Positions 7,315 through 16,051 of a stretch of DNA of 24,275 bases are shown here, piece by piece. A program made the position numbers and the translations under genes. Below the pieces are notes generated by a model. The model did not search any database. It was not told where the DNA came from and worked only from the letters and a program-made list of their open reading frames with translations. Position 1 is the stretch's first letter; each line of letters begins with the position of its first letter. Origin of the DNA: JAHDWY01 sp964632865 (GTDB lineage Bacteria > Hydrogenedentota > Hydrogenedentia > Hydrogenedentales > SLHB01); contig CAZWDH010000077.1 of NCBI GenBank assembly GCA_964632865.1, forward strand, positions 1 to 24,275, in the 5' to 3' direction.

Positions 7315-7878
7315 TCAGGCCGATTCATCCAATTCCCGCATGGTCCGCTCGAAACAGACCGGGCAAAGTCCATGGGAAAGTTGCGGCAACACGTCGCGTT
7401 CCATGATGTGGAGATTCGCCACCGCCTCTTCGACGGGGAGCCATTCGCCATCGCAATCCACTTGCTTGCACACACTGCAGACGGACAATAACTCCTCCGA
7501 CCGCGGCAAACTACCATCAAACAAGCGCACGGGTGCCCGAGTCTGTTCCTGCAACAATGTGGACGAGAAGCGTACAGTGCGTTCATCCGGTTTGGACACG
7601 ACCAGCCGGAACAATCGCACGTGGTCGCGGTCGTCGCACTTGAACTGGAGGCTGAACGGTTTCCCGCGTTCCCGGATACGGTGGAGGATCATCCGATACA
7701 TCTCTTGAACGTCAGGGCCTTCGATAAAGCTCAACAAGGATTTGCCTACCACCGCGTCGATGGACAGCGCGGGAGCGCCGTTTGCTTCCGCAAACGACTG
7801 CCAGTTACCCCGGATCTCCACAACGCGCTCATCCTCGGCCACGTCGTATTCGATGACGATTTCCCGTGGAGTAGCCAT
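7315..7878 (-). CDS. PAS-like sensor protein with C-terminal CxxC...CPxC zinc-binding motif
   Basis: This 187-residue protein resembles small PAS-type sensors. The first ~110 residues fit a PAS-like core: VVEIRGNWQSFAEANGAP, VGKSLLSFIEGPDVQEMYR, RIRERGKPFSLQFKCDDRDHVR, LFRLVVS. A C-terminal module follows with CSVCKQV (Cys134, Cys137), EWLPVEE, then LSHGLCPVCFE (Cys172, Cys175). The four cysteines could bind zinc or respond to redox state. The same CxxC-W-E-HG-CPxC module is often attached to PAS/GAF histidine kinases and response regulators; here there is no kinase or DNA-binding domain, so it must act through a partner. The ATG at 7878 has GAGG 9 nt upstream; an in-frame ATG 5 codons upstream is possible. 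It lies 76 nt after the thiolase gene on the same strand, probably the last gene of the fad operon. Confidence 0.7.
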   Translation of the reverse strand: MATPREIVIEYDVAEDERVVEIRGNWQSFAEANGAPALSIDAVVGKSLLSFIEGPDVQEMYRMILHRIRERGKPFSLQFKCDDRDHVRLFRLVVSKPDERTVRFSSTLLQEQTRAPVRLFDGSLPRSEELLSVCSVCKQVDCDGEWLPVEEAVANLHIMERDVLPQLSHGLCPVCFERTMRELDESA

Positions 7879-7954
7879 ATCGATTCGCCTCATGAGGTTC
7901 CCGGCGGCGAAAAGCGACCCGCCCAATTGCGGACACGCACTCGGACCGCGCAAC

Positions 7955-9115
7955 CTACTCGCAGAGTTCAAATACGCCCGCCGCGCCCATGCCGCCGCCG
8001 ATACACATGGTGACGATGCCGTACTTCTCGCCACGCTTGCGCATTTCGTCAATGATCTGGACGGAGAGCTTCGCGCCCGTGCAGCCGAGGGGATGGCCGA
8101 GGGCGATAGCACCGCCGTTGACGTTGACTTTGTTGCGATCGAGTTTGAGTTCGCGCGTAACGAGCAGGGCCACGGATGCGAAAGCCTCGTTGATTTCGAT
8201 GAGTCCGGCGTCTTCCACGTTGATGCCGGCGAGTTCGCACGCCTTTGGGATAGCGACGAGCTGTGCCGGGCCCAGGTACTTGGGATCGCTCGCGGCGACG
8301 TTGTAACTCCGGAACTTCGCCAACGGTTTTGCGCCGGTTTCCTTCACGGCTTTCTCGCTCATGAGCACCAGGGCCGCCGCACCATCGCTCATCTGGCTCG
8401 AGTTGCCCGCCGTGTGGAATCCCAACTTTGGCGATACGGCGAAAGCGGGTTTCAACGCCGCGAGTCCTTCCAACGTCGTGTCGCGGCGTGGCCCCTCATC
8501 CGTGTCGAATGTCATGGACTTGCCATTCAGCGGCACTTCCAACGGCACAATCTGGTCCTTGAACTTGCCGAGGTCGATTGCGGCGACGGCCTTCTGGTTG
8601 CTCTCCAAGGCCCACTGGTCCAGTTCCTCGCGGGAGAATCCGAAATCGCGTGCCACGTTGTCGCCCGCATTGCCCATGGCGATGTAGATCTCGGGGTGAT
8701 TCTTTGTGAGATATGGGTTCGGCGATACGCGCGCGCCGGGTGTTGGCACCAGGCTCATGGATTCGGTGCCGCCGCCGATAGCGATGTCAAATAGGCCCGC
8801 CTCGATTTTGGCCGCAGCAATGGACATGGCTTCGAGACCGGACGAGCAAAACCGGTTGATGGTCATGGCACTGACGGTATCCGGCATGCCCGCGCGAAGC
8901 GCCGCGATGCGCGCGACATTCATGCCTTGCTCTTGCTCGGGCATTGCGCACCCGATGACGACATCCTGCACCTGTTCGGGCGTGATATTCGCGCGTTCGA
9001 CAGCCGCGCCAATCACATCCGCGGCCATGTCGTCGGGACGGTAGTTAACGAGTGTGCCCCGTTTCGCTTTGCCGGCAGCCGTGCGTGCGCCAGAGACTAC
9101 GTAGACATTCTCCAT
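7955..9115 (-). CDS. fadA: Acetyl-CoA C-acyltransferase (3-ketoacyl-CoA thiolase)
   Basis: This enzyme catalyses the last step of fatty-acid beta-oxidation, cleaving 3-ketoacyl-CoA with CoA to give acetyl-CoA and a shortened acyl-CoA in the cytoplasm. The 386-residue length is typical. The acyl-accepting Cys90 is in NRFCSSGLEA, His341 in ALGHPLGCTGAK, and the second catalytic Cys371 in MCIGGGMGAAG. The start is clear: AGGAGG lies 9 nt before the ATG. It begins 20 nt after the end of the FadN-like gene, so the two are almost certainly co-transcribed and act as consecutive steps. A biosynthetic acetoacetyl-CoA thiolase is less likely because of this pairing. Confidence 0.93.
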   Translation of the reverse strand: MENVYVVSGARTAAGKAKRGTLVNYRPDDMAADVIGAAVERANITPEQVQDVVIGCAMPEQEQGMNVARIAALRAGMPDTVSAMTINRFCSSGLEAMSIAAAKIEAGLFDIAIGGGTESMSLVPTPGARVSPNPYLTKNHPEIYIAMGNAGDNVARDFGFSREELDQWALESNQKAVAAIDLGKFKDQIVPLEVPLNGKSMTFDTDEGPRRDTTLEGLAALKPAFAVSPKLGFHTAGNSSQMSDGAAALVLMSEKAVKETGAKPLAKFRSYNVAASDPKYLGPAQLVAIPKACELAGINVEDAGLIEINEAFASVALLVTRELKLDRNKVNVNGGAIALGHPLGCTGAKLSVQIIDEMRKRGEKYGIVTMCIGGGMGAAGVFELCE

Positions 9116-9135
9116 GGTATGAGTCCTCCTGCGAA

Positions 9136-11535
9136 TCAGTTGCGCAACGGCTTACCGGTGGTAAGCATGTGTTGAATTCGTTGCTGAGTCTTTTCCGTGC
9201 CAACCAGGCTGACGAAGGCTTCCCGTTCCAGGTCGAGCACGTCCTGCTCGGTCATCTTCGTTCCGGGCAAACGGTCGCCGCCGGTCAGGATGTTCGCAAT
9301 TTTTTCGCTGATGAGCACGTCGTGATCGGATGCGAAGCCGCCGAGTTGGAATCCGTACAACGCCACGCGGAAGGCGGCGCGGGCCCGTTCACCCAGGGCG
9401 ATCAAGGTCGCCGGCTTCGGCGCGCGGTACCCCATCTTGATAAGACCGAGGCACACGTCTTTCGCGCGGCTGATCTGTAGATCGAAACTCGGCTCGACCG
9501 GGCAATCCGGCGTGAGGTAACCGAGTTCGACATACTCCATGCCGCTGGTGCTGACCTTGGCCATACCGATGTTTTCAAAGGCGCGGCGCACATACGGGAA
9601 GGGATCGCAATCCGGCACGCTTTCCGGCACATAGGCCAACGCGCGGCGCAGCATCTCCTTGCACCCGCCACCGCCGGGGACCAGCCCGACGCCGACTTCC
9701 ACGAGACCGCCATACGTCTCGCCGGCGATTACAGCCTTGGCCGTGTGCTGGCAGATCTCCGTGCCGCCGCCGAGGGCGTAATGGTGCGGCGCGGCGACGA
9801 TGGGCCGTTTGCAGAAGCGAATGGCCTGATTGATCTGCTGAAAGCCGTGGACGGCGTCCTCGACCGCTTTCCAGTTCTCCTGCATGGCCTCGCCGAGAAT
9901 GACGAAGATGTTCGCGCCCGCGCAGAAATGATCGGCCTGGTTGCCGATGACCATGCCCTCGAATTTGCCCTCGTTCAGCAGGGTGACGCCTTCCAGGAGC
10001 ATCTGCCCCATATCGGCATCGATGGCGTTCATCTTGGTGTGAAACTCGGCGCAGAGGATGCCGTCGCCAATGTCGACCAGACTGCAACTGTCGTTTTCCT
10101 TGACGACTTTTTTCGCGTCTTTCGCGCTGGCGATAGAGATGATGTTCGGATTCTGCGGGACGGGCTTGTAGGTCTTGCTCGCCAAGTCGAAGTACAGCGC
10201 TGTGCCGTTCTCGGTCTTGTAGAAGGAATCGTGGCCCGCATCGAGGAGTGCCTTCGCAATGGGCGGTAGTTTGAGCCCGTCTTTCTCCATGCGTTCGCAC
10301 ACGTACTTCACGCCGAGGATGTCCCAGGTTTCGAAGATGCCGACTTCCCAGGCGAACCCCCACTTAACCGCGTTGTCGATGTTAACGATATCGTCGGCTA
10401 TCTCGGGGATGCGGTTGGCCGCATAAATGGCCGTGTTTGCGAAGGACTTCCAGGCAAATACCGCGCCTTTGTCTTCGCCGGTGTACATGATCTTCAGCTT
10501 CGCTTCGATGGAGTCGGCTTTTCGCGCGGCGCCGGTGCACTCGAATCGGGGCTTCACCGGGTCGCGATATTCGAGCGTGTCGAGGTCCAACCCGAGAATG
10601 ATGCGCTTACCTTTTTCATCGCGCTCGTTGGTGGCCTTGTAGAATCCGGACCCCGTCTTCGCGCCATGCAATCCCTTGTCGATCATCTTCTGCAACCAGT
10701 CCGGCACGGTCATCACGTCCTGGCGCTCATCGTCCGGACAATTGTTCGCTACGTTGCCCAGGACATGGACGTAGGTGTCGATGCCGACGAGATCGAAGGT
10801 GCGGAACGTGGCCGATGACGCGTGGCCCACGGCTGGACCGGTCACCGCATCGACTTCTTCGACCGTCAAGCCATCCTTCGTCATCTCGTGCATAATGAAC
10901 TGGCTCGCAAAGGTAAGGATGCGGTTCGCGATGAAGTTGGGCGTGTCCTTGGCATAGACCACGCCCTTGCCCAAGACGTTCTCCATGAAGTCCGCCAGGA
11001 AGGCGACGACCTCGGGATCCGTGTCCGCGTGCGGGATGATTTCGAGCAGCTTGAGGTAGCGCGGCGGGTTGAAGAAGTGCGTGCCGCAGAAATTGCGCCG
11101 CATGTCCTCGTCCATGACGCTGGTCATGGACGCGATGGGAATGCCGCTTGTGTTGCTGGTGACGATGGTGCCGGGTTTGCGGTGTTGGGCGACCTGTTCG
11201 TACACCTTCTTTTTGATGGCAAGGTCTTCTTTGACGACTTCGATGATCCAGTCACACTCCGCGATCTTCGCCATGTCGTCTTCGAAGTTGCCGATCTCAA
11301 TCAGATCGAGCACGCCCTTGGAGTAGATGGGCGAGGGTTTCGCCTTGAGCATGGCCTGCTTGCTTGCCTCCGCAATGGAATTCCGCTTTCTGGGGTCTTT
11401 CTTGTCGGAATCCGTCAGATTCGGCGGAACGATGTCGAGCATGAGGCTGGGGATACCGCAATTACCGCAGTGCGCGGCGATGGCGCCCCCCATGACCCCG
11501 GACCCCAATACGGCGACGCGCGTTATCTCTCTCAT
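9136..11535 (-). CDS. fadN: 3-hydroxyacyl-CoA dehydrogenase / enoyl-CoA hydratase fusion
   Basis: This bifunctional beta-oxidation enzyme hydrates enoyl-CoA and oxidises the 3-hydroxyacyl-CoA with NAD. The 799-residue protein has the dehydrogenase first: GSGVMG NAD loop at 11-16, catalytic His153 and Glu165 in GTHFFNPPRYLKLLEII, and the C-terminal dehydrogenase domain up to about 430. The hydratase follows from about 465: oxyanion region HFCAGANIF, YALGGGTE with Glu593, and EVGVGLVPGGGG with Glu613, so both hydratase glutamates are kept. This order is that of Bacillus FadN and is the reverse of E. coli FadB. The ATG at 11535 has GGGAGGAG 10 nt upstream and begins the Rossmann strand directly; the open frame continues 47 codons further upstream without conserved sequence. 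It is the first gene of the operon with fadA. Confidence 0.92.
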   Translation of the reverse strand: MREITRVAVLGSGVMGGAIAAHCGNCGIPSLMLDIVPPNLTDSDKKDPRKRNSIAEASKQAMLKAKPSPIYSKGVLDLIEIGNFEDDMAKIAECDWIIEVVKEDLAIKKKVYEQVAQHRKPGTIVTSNTSGIPIASMTSVMDEDMRRNFCGTHFFNPPRYLKLLEIIPHADTDPEVVAFLADFMENVLGKGVVYAKDTPNFIANRILTFASQFIMHEMTKDGLTVEEVDAVTGPAVGHASSATFRTFDLVGIDTYVHVLGNVANNCPDDERQDVMTVPDWLQKMIDKGLHGAKTGSGFYKATNERDEKGKRIILGLDLDTLEYRDPVKPRFECTGAARKADSIEAKLKIMYTGEDKGAVFAWKSFANTAIYAANRIPEIADDIVNIDNAVKWGFAWEVGIFETWDILGVKYVCERMEKDGLKLPPIAKALLDAGHDSFYKTENGTALYFDLASKTYKPVPQNPNIISIASAKDAKKVVKENDSCSLVDIGDGILCAEFHTKMNAIDADMGQMLLEGVTLLNEGKFEGMVIGNQADHFCAGANIFVILGEAMQENWKAVEDAVHGFQQINQAIRFCKRPIVAAPHHYALGGGTEICQHTAKAVIAGETYGGLVEVGVGLVPGGGGCKEMLRRALAYVPESVPDCDPFPYVRRAFENIGMAKVSTSGMEYVELGYLTPDCPVEPSFDLQISRAKDVCLGLIKMGYRAPKPATLIALGERARAAFRVALYGFQLGGFASDHDVLISEKIANILTGGDRLPGTKMTEQDVLDLEREAFVSLVGTEKTQQRIQHMLTTGKPLRN

Positions 11536-11699
11536 GATGATTGGACTCCTCCCACTGCGTGCGGAAGGCACCGACGAATCGCCTTCCCCATCCTGATTAC
11601 CAATCGCGCAACCTTGGGCCGGACCTTCGCCACCGACGAAGCCATTCGGGACTTCCCGCGAAACCGCCCAGTTCACCCAACAATCGCAACGTGTTTAAA

Positions 11700-11728
11700 A
11701 ATATAGACTTGGAGGTAAGACGCCTAAA
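11700..11728 (-). promoter_or_regulatory. Candidate promoter of the fad operon
   Basis: On the minus strand a TATATT -10 lies at 11700-11705. At 17-nt spacing the -35 position is TTTAGG (11723-11728), a weak match that overlaps the edge of the palindrome at 11726-11751. The leader to the fadN ATG would be about 160 nt. Confidence 0.35.
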
Positions 11729-11751
11729 TCGACCTACCGTTAGGTCGATTT
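11726..11751. promoter_or_regulatory. Operator-like palindrome upstream of fadN
   Basis: The arms AAATCGACCTA (11726-11736) and TAGGTCGATTT (11741-11751) are perfectly complementary over 11 bp around a CCGT centre. Size and shape fit a dimeric repressor such as TetR-family regulators of fatty-acid oxidation. It touches the -35 position of the candidate fad promoter, where binding would block RNA polymerase. The regulator gene is not in the window. A terminator is unlikely, as there is no downstream T-run and no gene ends here. Confidence 0.6.
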
Positions 11752-11914
11752 TACCGAACAACCTCCCGATTTTTGGGATGATCAACTGACTACGAACCCG
11801 TGTCACCAAGGTTCTGCACAGAGCGTCATCCTACACATTCATGCTGTAACCGTCAAGGGATGGAGCCGGGAGCGGGCAAATCCGGTACGTCAACAAGCGC
11901 GAAAAGCCTTGAGC

Positions 11915-11943
11915 TTGCGACAAGAATCGCGCGTCATGATAGT
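11915..11943 (+). promoter_or_regulatory. Weak sigma-70-type promoter candidate for the prenyltransferase gene
   Basis: TTGCGA (11915-11920), a 17-nt spacer and GATAGT (11938-11943) match the -35 and -10 consensus at four of six positions each. The leader to the ATG at 12116 would be about 165 nt. Confidence 0.25.
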
Positions 11944-12115
11944 CTGACATCCCAAGCGGTTTCCGCCCGTGAAAAGCCCTGCTAGTCCGACTGGGGTTCG
12001 GCGAGGAGTTTCCTCACGAACGGACATCCGTTAGGGAAGAATCGATTACGCCACCTGGGTCCTGGTGTCCGCGGGCGGTGCAACATGCCACGAGCCAAAT
12101 TCGACCGATGACGGG

Positions 12116-13006
12116 ATGAGCCGATTGACGCGCGCGCAGATCCGAGCCCCGCAACTGATCAAGATTTCCCGGCCCGGGTTTTGGGTCACGTCCATGTGGT
12201 TTTACCTGTTGCCGCTTGGCGGGCGCGATGTGTTCGGCGACGCACCCTTCTGGCTGGGTCTCCTGTATATCGGGTTTCCGCTCGGCCTGCTCATCTACGG
12301 CTGGAACGACTACGTCGATCGCGAAACAGATCGGCTGAACCCGCGTAAGGGAACCTATCTCTTTGGCGCGCGAGCGACGGATGCGGAGTTGCGGAGACTG
12401 CCGTTTTGGATCGCGGCGGTCCAGGCTCCGTTCTTCGTGGCGTTCGTATGGTTGATTGGCGCGAAAGCGCTGCTTCTGCTTGCCGGGTTGCTCGCTTTTA
12501 CGTGGCTCTACAATGCGCGGCCCTATGGCTTCAAGAACTACCCCATCCTCGACCTGACGAATCAGACAGGCTATCTGCTGGTGTTCGTCCTCAGCAGTTG
12601 GTTGAACGGCGCGCCGCTGTTGCCGTGGGCCACCTTCGTGTTCGGCGCGCTCTTCGCCATGCATTCGCACCTGCTCGGCGCGATGATGGACATCGAACCC
12701 GACCGGGCTGCGGGCCGCCACACCACCGCCAACACCATCGGGCGGGTCAACGCGAAATGGCTCATCGCGGTCTTTCTCGGCATTGAATGTCTCCTCGTAT
12801 ATCGCTGCTTCGACATCCTTCTCATCGCGGCGGGTCTTGCCGCGGGGGCGCTGTACTTCGTGGCCGATGCCGTGATTCTGTGGAAAGGACGCGCCTATCC
12901 CGCGCCGTACGCTGCCGCGTTTCTCCTATTCTGGAACGGCGCTGCCCTCCTATCCGCCCCATGGATTTGGCACACGGCGGCGTTCGTCAGCGCCAATCTG
13001 CGGTAG
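12116..13006 (+). CDS. UbiA-family prenyltransferase
   Basis: UbiA enzymes are polytopic membrane proteins that transfer a polyprenyl group from a diphosphate donor to an aromatic or other acceptor. In this 296-residue protein, about eight hydrophobic segments surround two aspartate-rich motifs: NDYVDRETD (Asn64, Asp65, Asp68, Asp72) and MMDIEPDRAAG (Asp192, Asp196), which bind the Mg-diphosphate. The remaining sequence is not specific enough to separate quinone, chlorophyll or lipid prenylation. The ATG at 12116 was chosen because it starts directly before conserved sequence; its ribosome site (GACGGG) is weak. A GTG at 12065 in the same frame would add 17 residues but has no better site. 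A VOC-family gene follows 33 nt later, probably co-transcribed. Confidence 0.85.
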   Translation: MSRLTRAQIRAPQLIKISRPGFWVTSMWFYLLPLGGRDVFGDAPFWLGLLYIGFPLGLLIYGWNDYVDRETDRLNPRKGTYLFGARATDAELRRLPFWIAAVQAPFFVAFVWLIGAKALLLLAGLLAFTWLYNARPYGFKNYPILDLTNQTGYLLVFVLSSWLNGAPLLPWATFVFGALFAMHSHLLGAMMDIEPDRAAGRHTTANTIGRVNAKWLIAVFLGIECLLVYRCFDILLIAAGLAAGALYFVADAVILWKGRAYPAPYAAAFLLFWNGAALLSAPWIWHTAAFVSANLR

Positions 13007-13039
13007 AATGGTCTCCAGAAACGATACTTGGGGGATGCC

Positions 13040-13405
13040 ATGAGACTTACCCATGTGAATGTGACGATGCCGGCGGATGGCGAAGACGCGGCGCGGGCTT
13101 TCTACGGCGGCCTGCTGGGTTTGCCGGAGATTCCGAAACCGGAACCGCTGCGTGCACGCGGCGGTCTTTGGTTTGACGCTGGCGGCTTGGACATTCACAT
13201 TTCCGTCGACGACTCGGGGGCAGGTTTGGACCAGCAGCGGCATTTCGGGCTGGAGTGCAGCGACTTGGACGCGCTCAGGGTAACGCTGGAAGGGGCAGGC
13301 GTCCACATCGACAAGCGCCGCCCCGCACCCTGGCAACGCTTCTTCGTCCACGACCCTTTCGGCAACCGCATCGAGATTCATGAACCCGGCGACCTGCGCG
13401 GGTAG
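13040..13405 (+). CDS. VOC / glyoxalase-family protein
   Basis: This 121-residue protein is a single vicinal-oxygen-chelate domain: LTHVNVTMPADGED, ARAFYGGLLGLPEIPKP, GLWFDAGGLDIHISVDD, then HFGLECSDLDALR and RFFVHDPFGNRIEIHEP with the typical metal-binding Glu near the end. Family roles include glyoxalase, dioxygenase and antibiotic-resistance binding proteins; the substrate here is unknown. A GGGGGA site is 4 nt before the ATG. It follows the prenyltransferase by 33 nt, so the two may act in one pathway, but nothing in the sequence proves this. Confidence 0.82.
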   Translation: MRLTHVNVTMPADGEDAARAFYGGLLGLPEIPKPEPLRARGGLWFDAGGLDIHISVDDSGAGLDQQRHFGLECSDLDALRVTLEGAGVHIDKRRPAPWQRFFVHDPFGNRIEIHEPGDLRG

Positions 13406-13499
13406 TGGCTTGCACCCGAGTTGTCGCCATAGTGCATGGACTGCGCGTCGACTGGGTGCTCGAAAGACCGCGCGGAGAGAAGGTTCGATTGACGACTCG

Positions 13500-14033
13500 C
13501 TAGTTTTTCACCATCTTCTTCAGCGTATTCAAATTCCGCACGGTCGTATGATCCCGGTATTTCGCCTTCGCCAGAATCTTTGCGAACGCACTCTTGGTCG
13601 ACTTGCCTTTTTGCACACGCCAGTAGATGAATGGAGCGCTACTCTTTACTGTTTCAGTCTCTTGTTCGAGATCGACCGCTTCCTTGAGGATGCTATCCGC
13701 AGTCTTTTCCGCGACGAAGACCACGTAGTGTTGAAAAGTAGTCTGATTCAGTTTGAAGGGATAATCTTCGATCACTTGCTCCAGTGTCCTGAGGGGACAT
13801 ACGTGAACCTTCGCTGGATAGTCAAAGGTCTTTTTAAGCGCAGCTTCGATCATGCTTCGCAGCGCATCGGCGGAACGCGAGGTACTTGTAAAGAGCACAT
13901 TGCCAGATTGCAGTACCGTGCGAATTTCCTTGAAACCCAAATCTTCGAAACACGTCCGCAGGTCGGCCATCTTTATCGTGCGATTGCCGCCCACGTTGAT
14001 ACCCCGGAGAAATGCAGCATACCTTGCGCTCAT
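13500..14033 (-). CDS. DUF1697 family protein
   Basis: This 177-residue protein matches DUF1697: the N-terminal signature YAAFLRGINVGGNRTIKMADLR, followed by CFEDLGF, VLQSGNVLF, a mid-region LEQVIEDYPF, and a C-terminal FIYWRVQKGKSTKSAFAKILAK...TVRNLNTLKKM. The function of the family is unknown; members are soluble and widely but patchily distributed. The start at 14033 gives the canonical MSARYAAFLRGINVGG beginning; no clear ribosome site precedes it. It converges on the VOC gene with a gap of about 95 nt in which I see nothing notable. Composition is a little less G+C-rich than its neighbours, consistent with mobile accessory status. Confidence 0.85.
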   Translation of the reverse strand: MSARYAAFLRGINVGGNRTIKMADLRTCFEDLGFKEIRTVLQSGNVLFTSTSRSADALRSMIEAALKKTFDYPAKVHVCPLRTLEQVIEDYPFKLNQTTFQHYVVFVAEKTADSILKEAVDLEQETETVKSSAPFIYWRVQKGKSTKSAFAKILAKAKYRDHTTVRNLNTLKKMVKN

Positions 14034-14311
14034 AGAGCCGATTGTAGAAGCGATTGGTCGCGAGGAGCAATTAGGACGCCGCGTTGCGCGGAATTCGGGA
14101 GAAGGAGATAACACCCAATTGGGATCGCGCGGCGGGGCTGTGATACCCTATAGGCATAACCCTCAGTAATTCCGCAGCACGATTTGTACCGGGCGCGTTT
14201 TCCCCTTGAGTAGCCGGGGCAGCGCCAGAACAGAATCCGTACGCCGGGCTTCGTACGTCTATCGACCGCAACCCGTTAATCGAATGCAACCCGCGTGGAC
14301 CAATCATTCGG
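14034..14311. other. Divergent intergenic region, no gene seen
   Basis: This stretch separates the DUF1697 gene from the sigma-54 activator gene. A CCCAATTGGG palindrome lies at 14114-14123. No convincing promoter pair could be assigned. Confidence 0.4.
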
Positions 14312-15676
<1,365 letters not shown>

Positions 15677-15681
15677 CGGAT

Positions 15682-15698
15682 TGCGCACAATGTGCACA
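15682..15698. promoter_or_regulatory. Palindrome A, candidate activator site
   Basis: TGCGCA, spacer CAATG, TGCACA; five of six arm positions pair. It shares 14 of 16 aligned positions with palindrome B and has the size of NtrC-type enhancer sites (TGCAC-like arms, 17 bp overall). It starts 5 nt after the activator stop codon and is centred about 320 nt upstream of the predicted sigma-54 start point. Confidence 0.5.
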
Positions 15699-15785
15699 CC
15701 TCTCCAGGAGCGGATTCCGGAGGACATTGCGCTGCAATCGGCCCTAGACAAGGGGTAATGCCTGTCTTGGCGTGAGCGATTCCTC

Positions 15786-15806
15786 GGGGGGCTTTCGTCT
15801 CCCCCC
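15786..15806 (+). terminator. G6/C6 hairpin, possible activator-gene terminator
   Basis: GGGGGG (15786-15791) pairs with CCCCCC (15801-15806) around a 9-nt loop. The following ATCTTTATCT is only moderately T-rich. It lies 110 nt past the activator stop and would separate that transcript from the next operon. Confidence 0.4.
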
Positions 15807-15813
15807 ATCTTTA

Positions 15814-15834
15814 TCTGTGCACAATATGCACAGA
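15814..15834. promoter_or_regulatory. Palindrome B, candidate activator site
   Basis: Perfect 8-bp arms TCTGTGCA and TGCACAGA surround the spacer CAATA. Its centre is about 185 nt upstream of the predicted sigma-54 start point, within the usual enhancer range. It is the stronger of two related sites in this gap. Confidence 0.6.
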
Positions 15835-15982
15835 CTTTCCGTCGGTATCGCCCTGTTGTCCCTATCGTGCGCAAATTCCCTTTGCATCCGCGTCAGCATA
15901 GCACCGGCCACGGACTCTCCCACAATTCGGGAACGTAAGATTCGCCATTGTTTCCGGGGTATTGGCGTCTTCAGAGCGCACT

Positions 15983-15998
15983 TGGCATCGGTATTGCG
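15983..15998 (+). promoter_or_regulatory. Sigma-54 (-24/-12) promoter
   Basis: TGGCAT (15983-15988), five bases (CGGTA), then TTGCG (15994-15998). The invariant GG and GC are separated by exactly 10 nt, and only two positions differ from the TGGCAC-N5-TTGCW consensus. The start of transcription would be near 16009, about 43 nt before the receiver-like gene. A sigma-54 activator gene ends 306 nt upstream, which makes this assignment more credible than the motif alone. Confidence 0.7.
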
Positions 15999-16051
15999 TA
16001 GTTCCCAACCACACATGACCAGCAACCAAATTCAACTTGATATGTAGGGGT

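Larger units (their letters stand above)
11536..12115. other. Divergent intergenic region, fadN to ubiA-like gene
   Basis: I see no gene in these 580 bp. The left part is the fadN leader, with a -10-like element and a strong palindromic operator (listed separately). The right part has a weak promoter candidate facing the prenyltransferase and two small perfect hairpins: 12003-12015 (GAGGA, GTT, TCCTC) and 12019-12032 (AACGGA, CA, TCCGTT). No known riboswitch or tRNA fold was recognised. Confidence 0.55.
15677..16051. other. Regulatory intergenic region downstream of the activator
   Basis: I see no gene in these 375 bp. In order they hold palindrome A, a G6/C6 hairpin, palindrome B and a sigma-54 promoter, each listed separately. 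The arrangement enhancer - terminator - enhancer - promoter is what a sigma-54-controlled operon start would look like. Confidence 0.6.

Noticed and set aside
7304..7315. ATAGCCGGCTAT palindrome between the convergent pcm and PAS genes
   Set aside because: It has no loop or T-run and includes the pcm stop codon and the first base of the PAS stop; probably chance in a tight convergent junction.
7742..8794. Long plus-strand open frame (350 codons) across the thiolase gene
   Set aside because: It lies antisense to a complete thiolase with all catalytic residues, shows no recognisable domain and has no ribosome site. It is a by-product of G+C-rich codon bias.
10822..11706. Plus-strand open frame antisense to fadN
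   Set aside because: The opposite strand encodes the conserved dehydrogenase domain; this frame has no conserved motif.
11802..12064. Possible riboswitch or small RNA upstream of the prenyltransferase
   Set aside because: Only two short hairpins are present and no conserved riboswitch core was recognised; I cannot support a named RNA.
15772..15791. Second sigma-54-like motif, TGGCGTGAGCGATTCC
   Set aside because: It has the upstream GG but lacks GC at the -12 position, so it fails the key requirement; the site at 15983-15998 is far better.
15880..16047. Small open frames between the activator and the receiver-like gene
   Set aside because: They cross the palindrome/promoter region, lack ribosome sites and show no conserved protein features.
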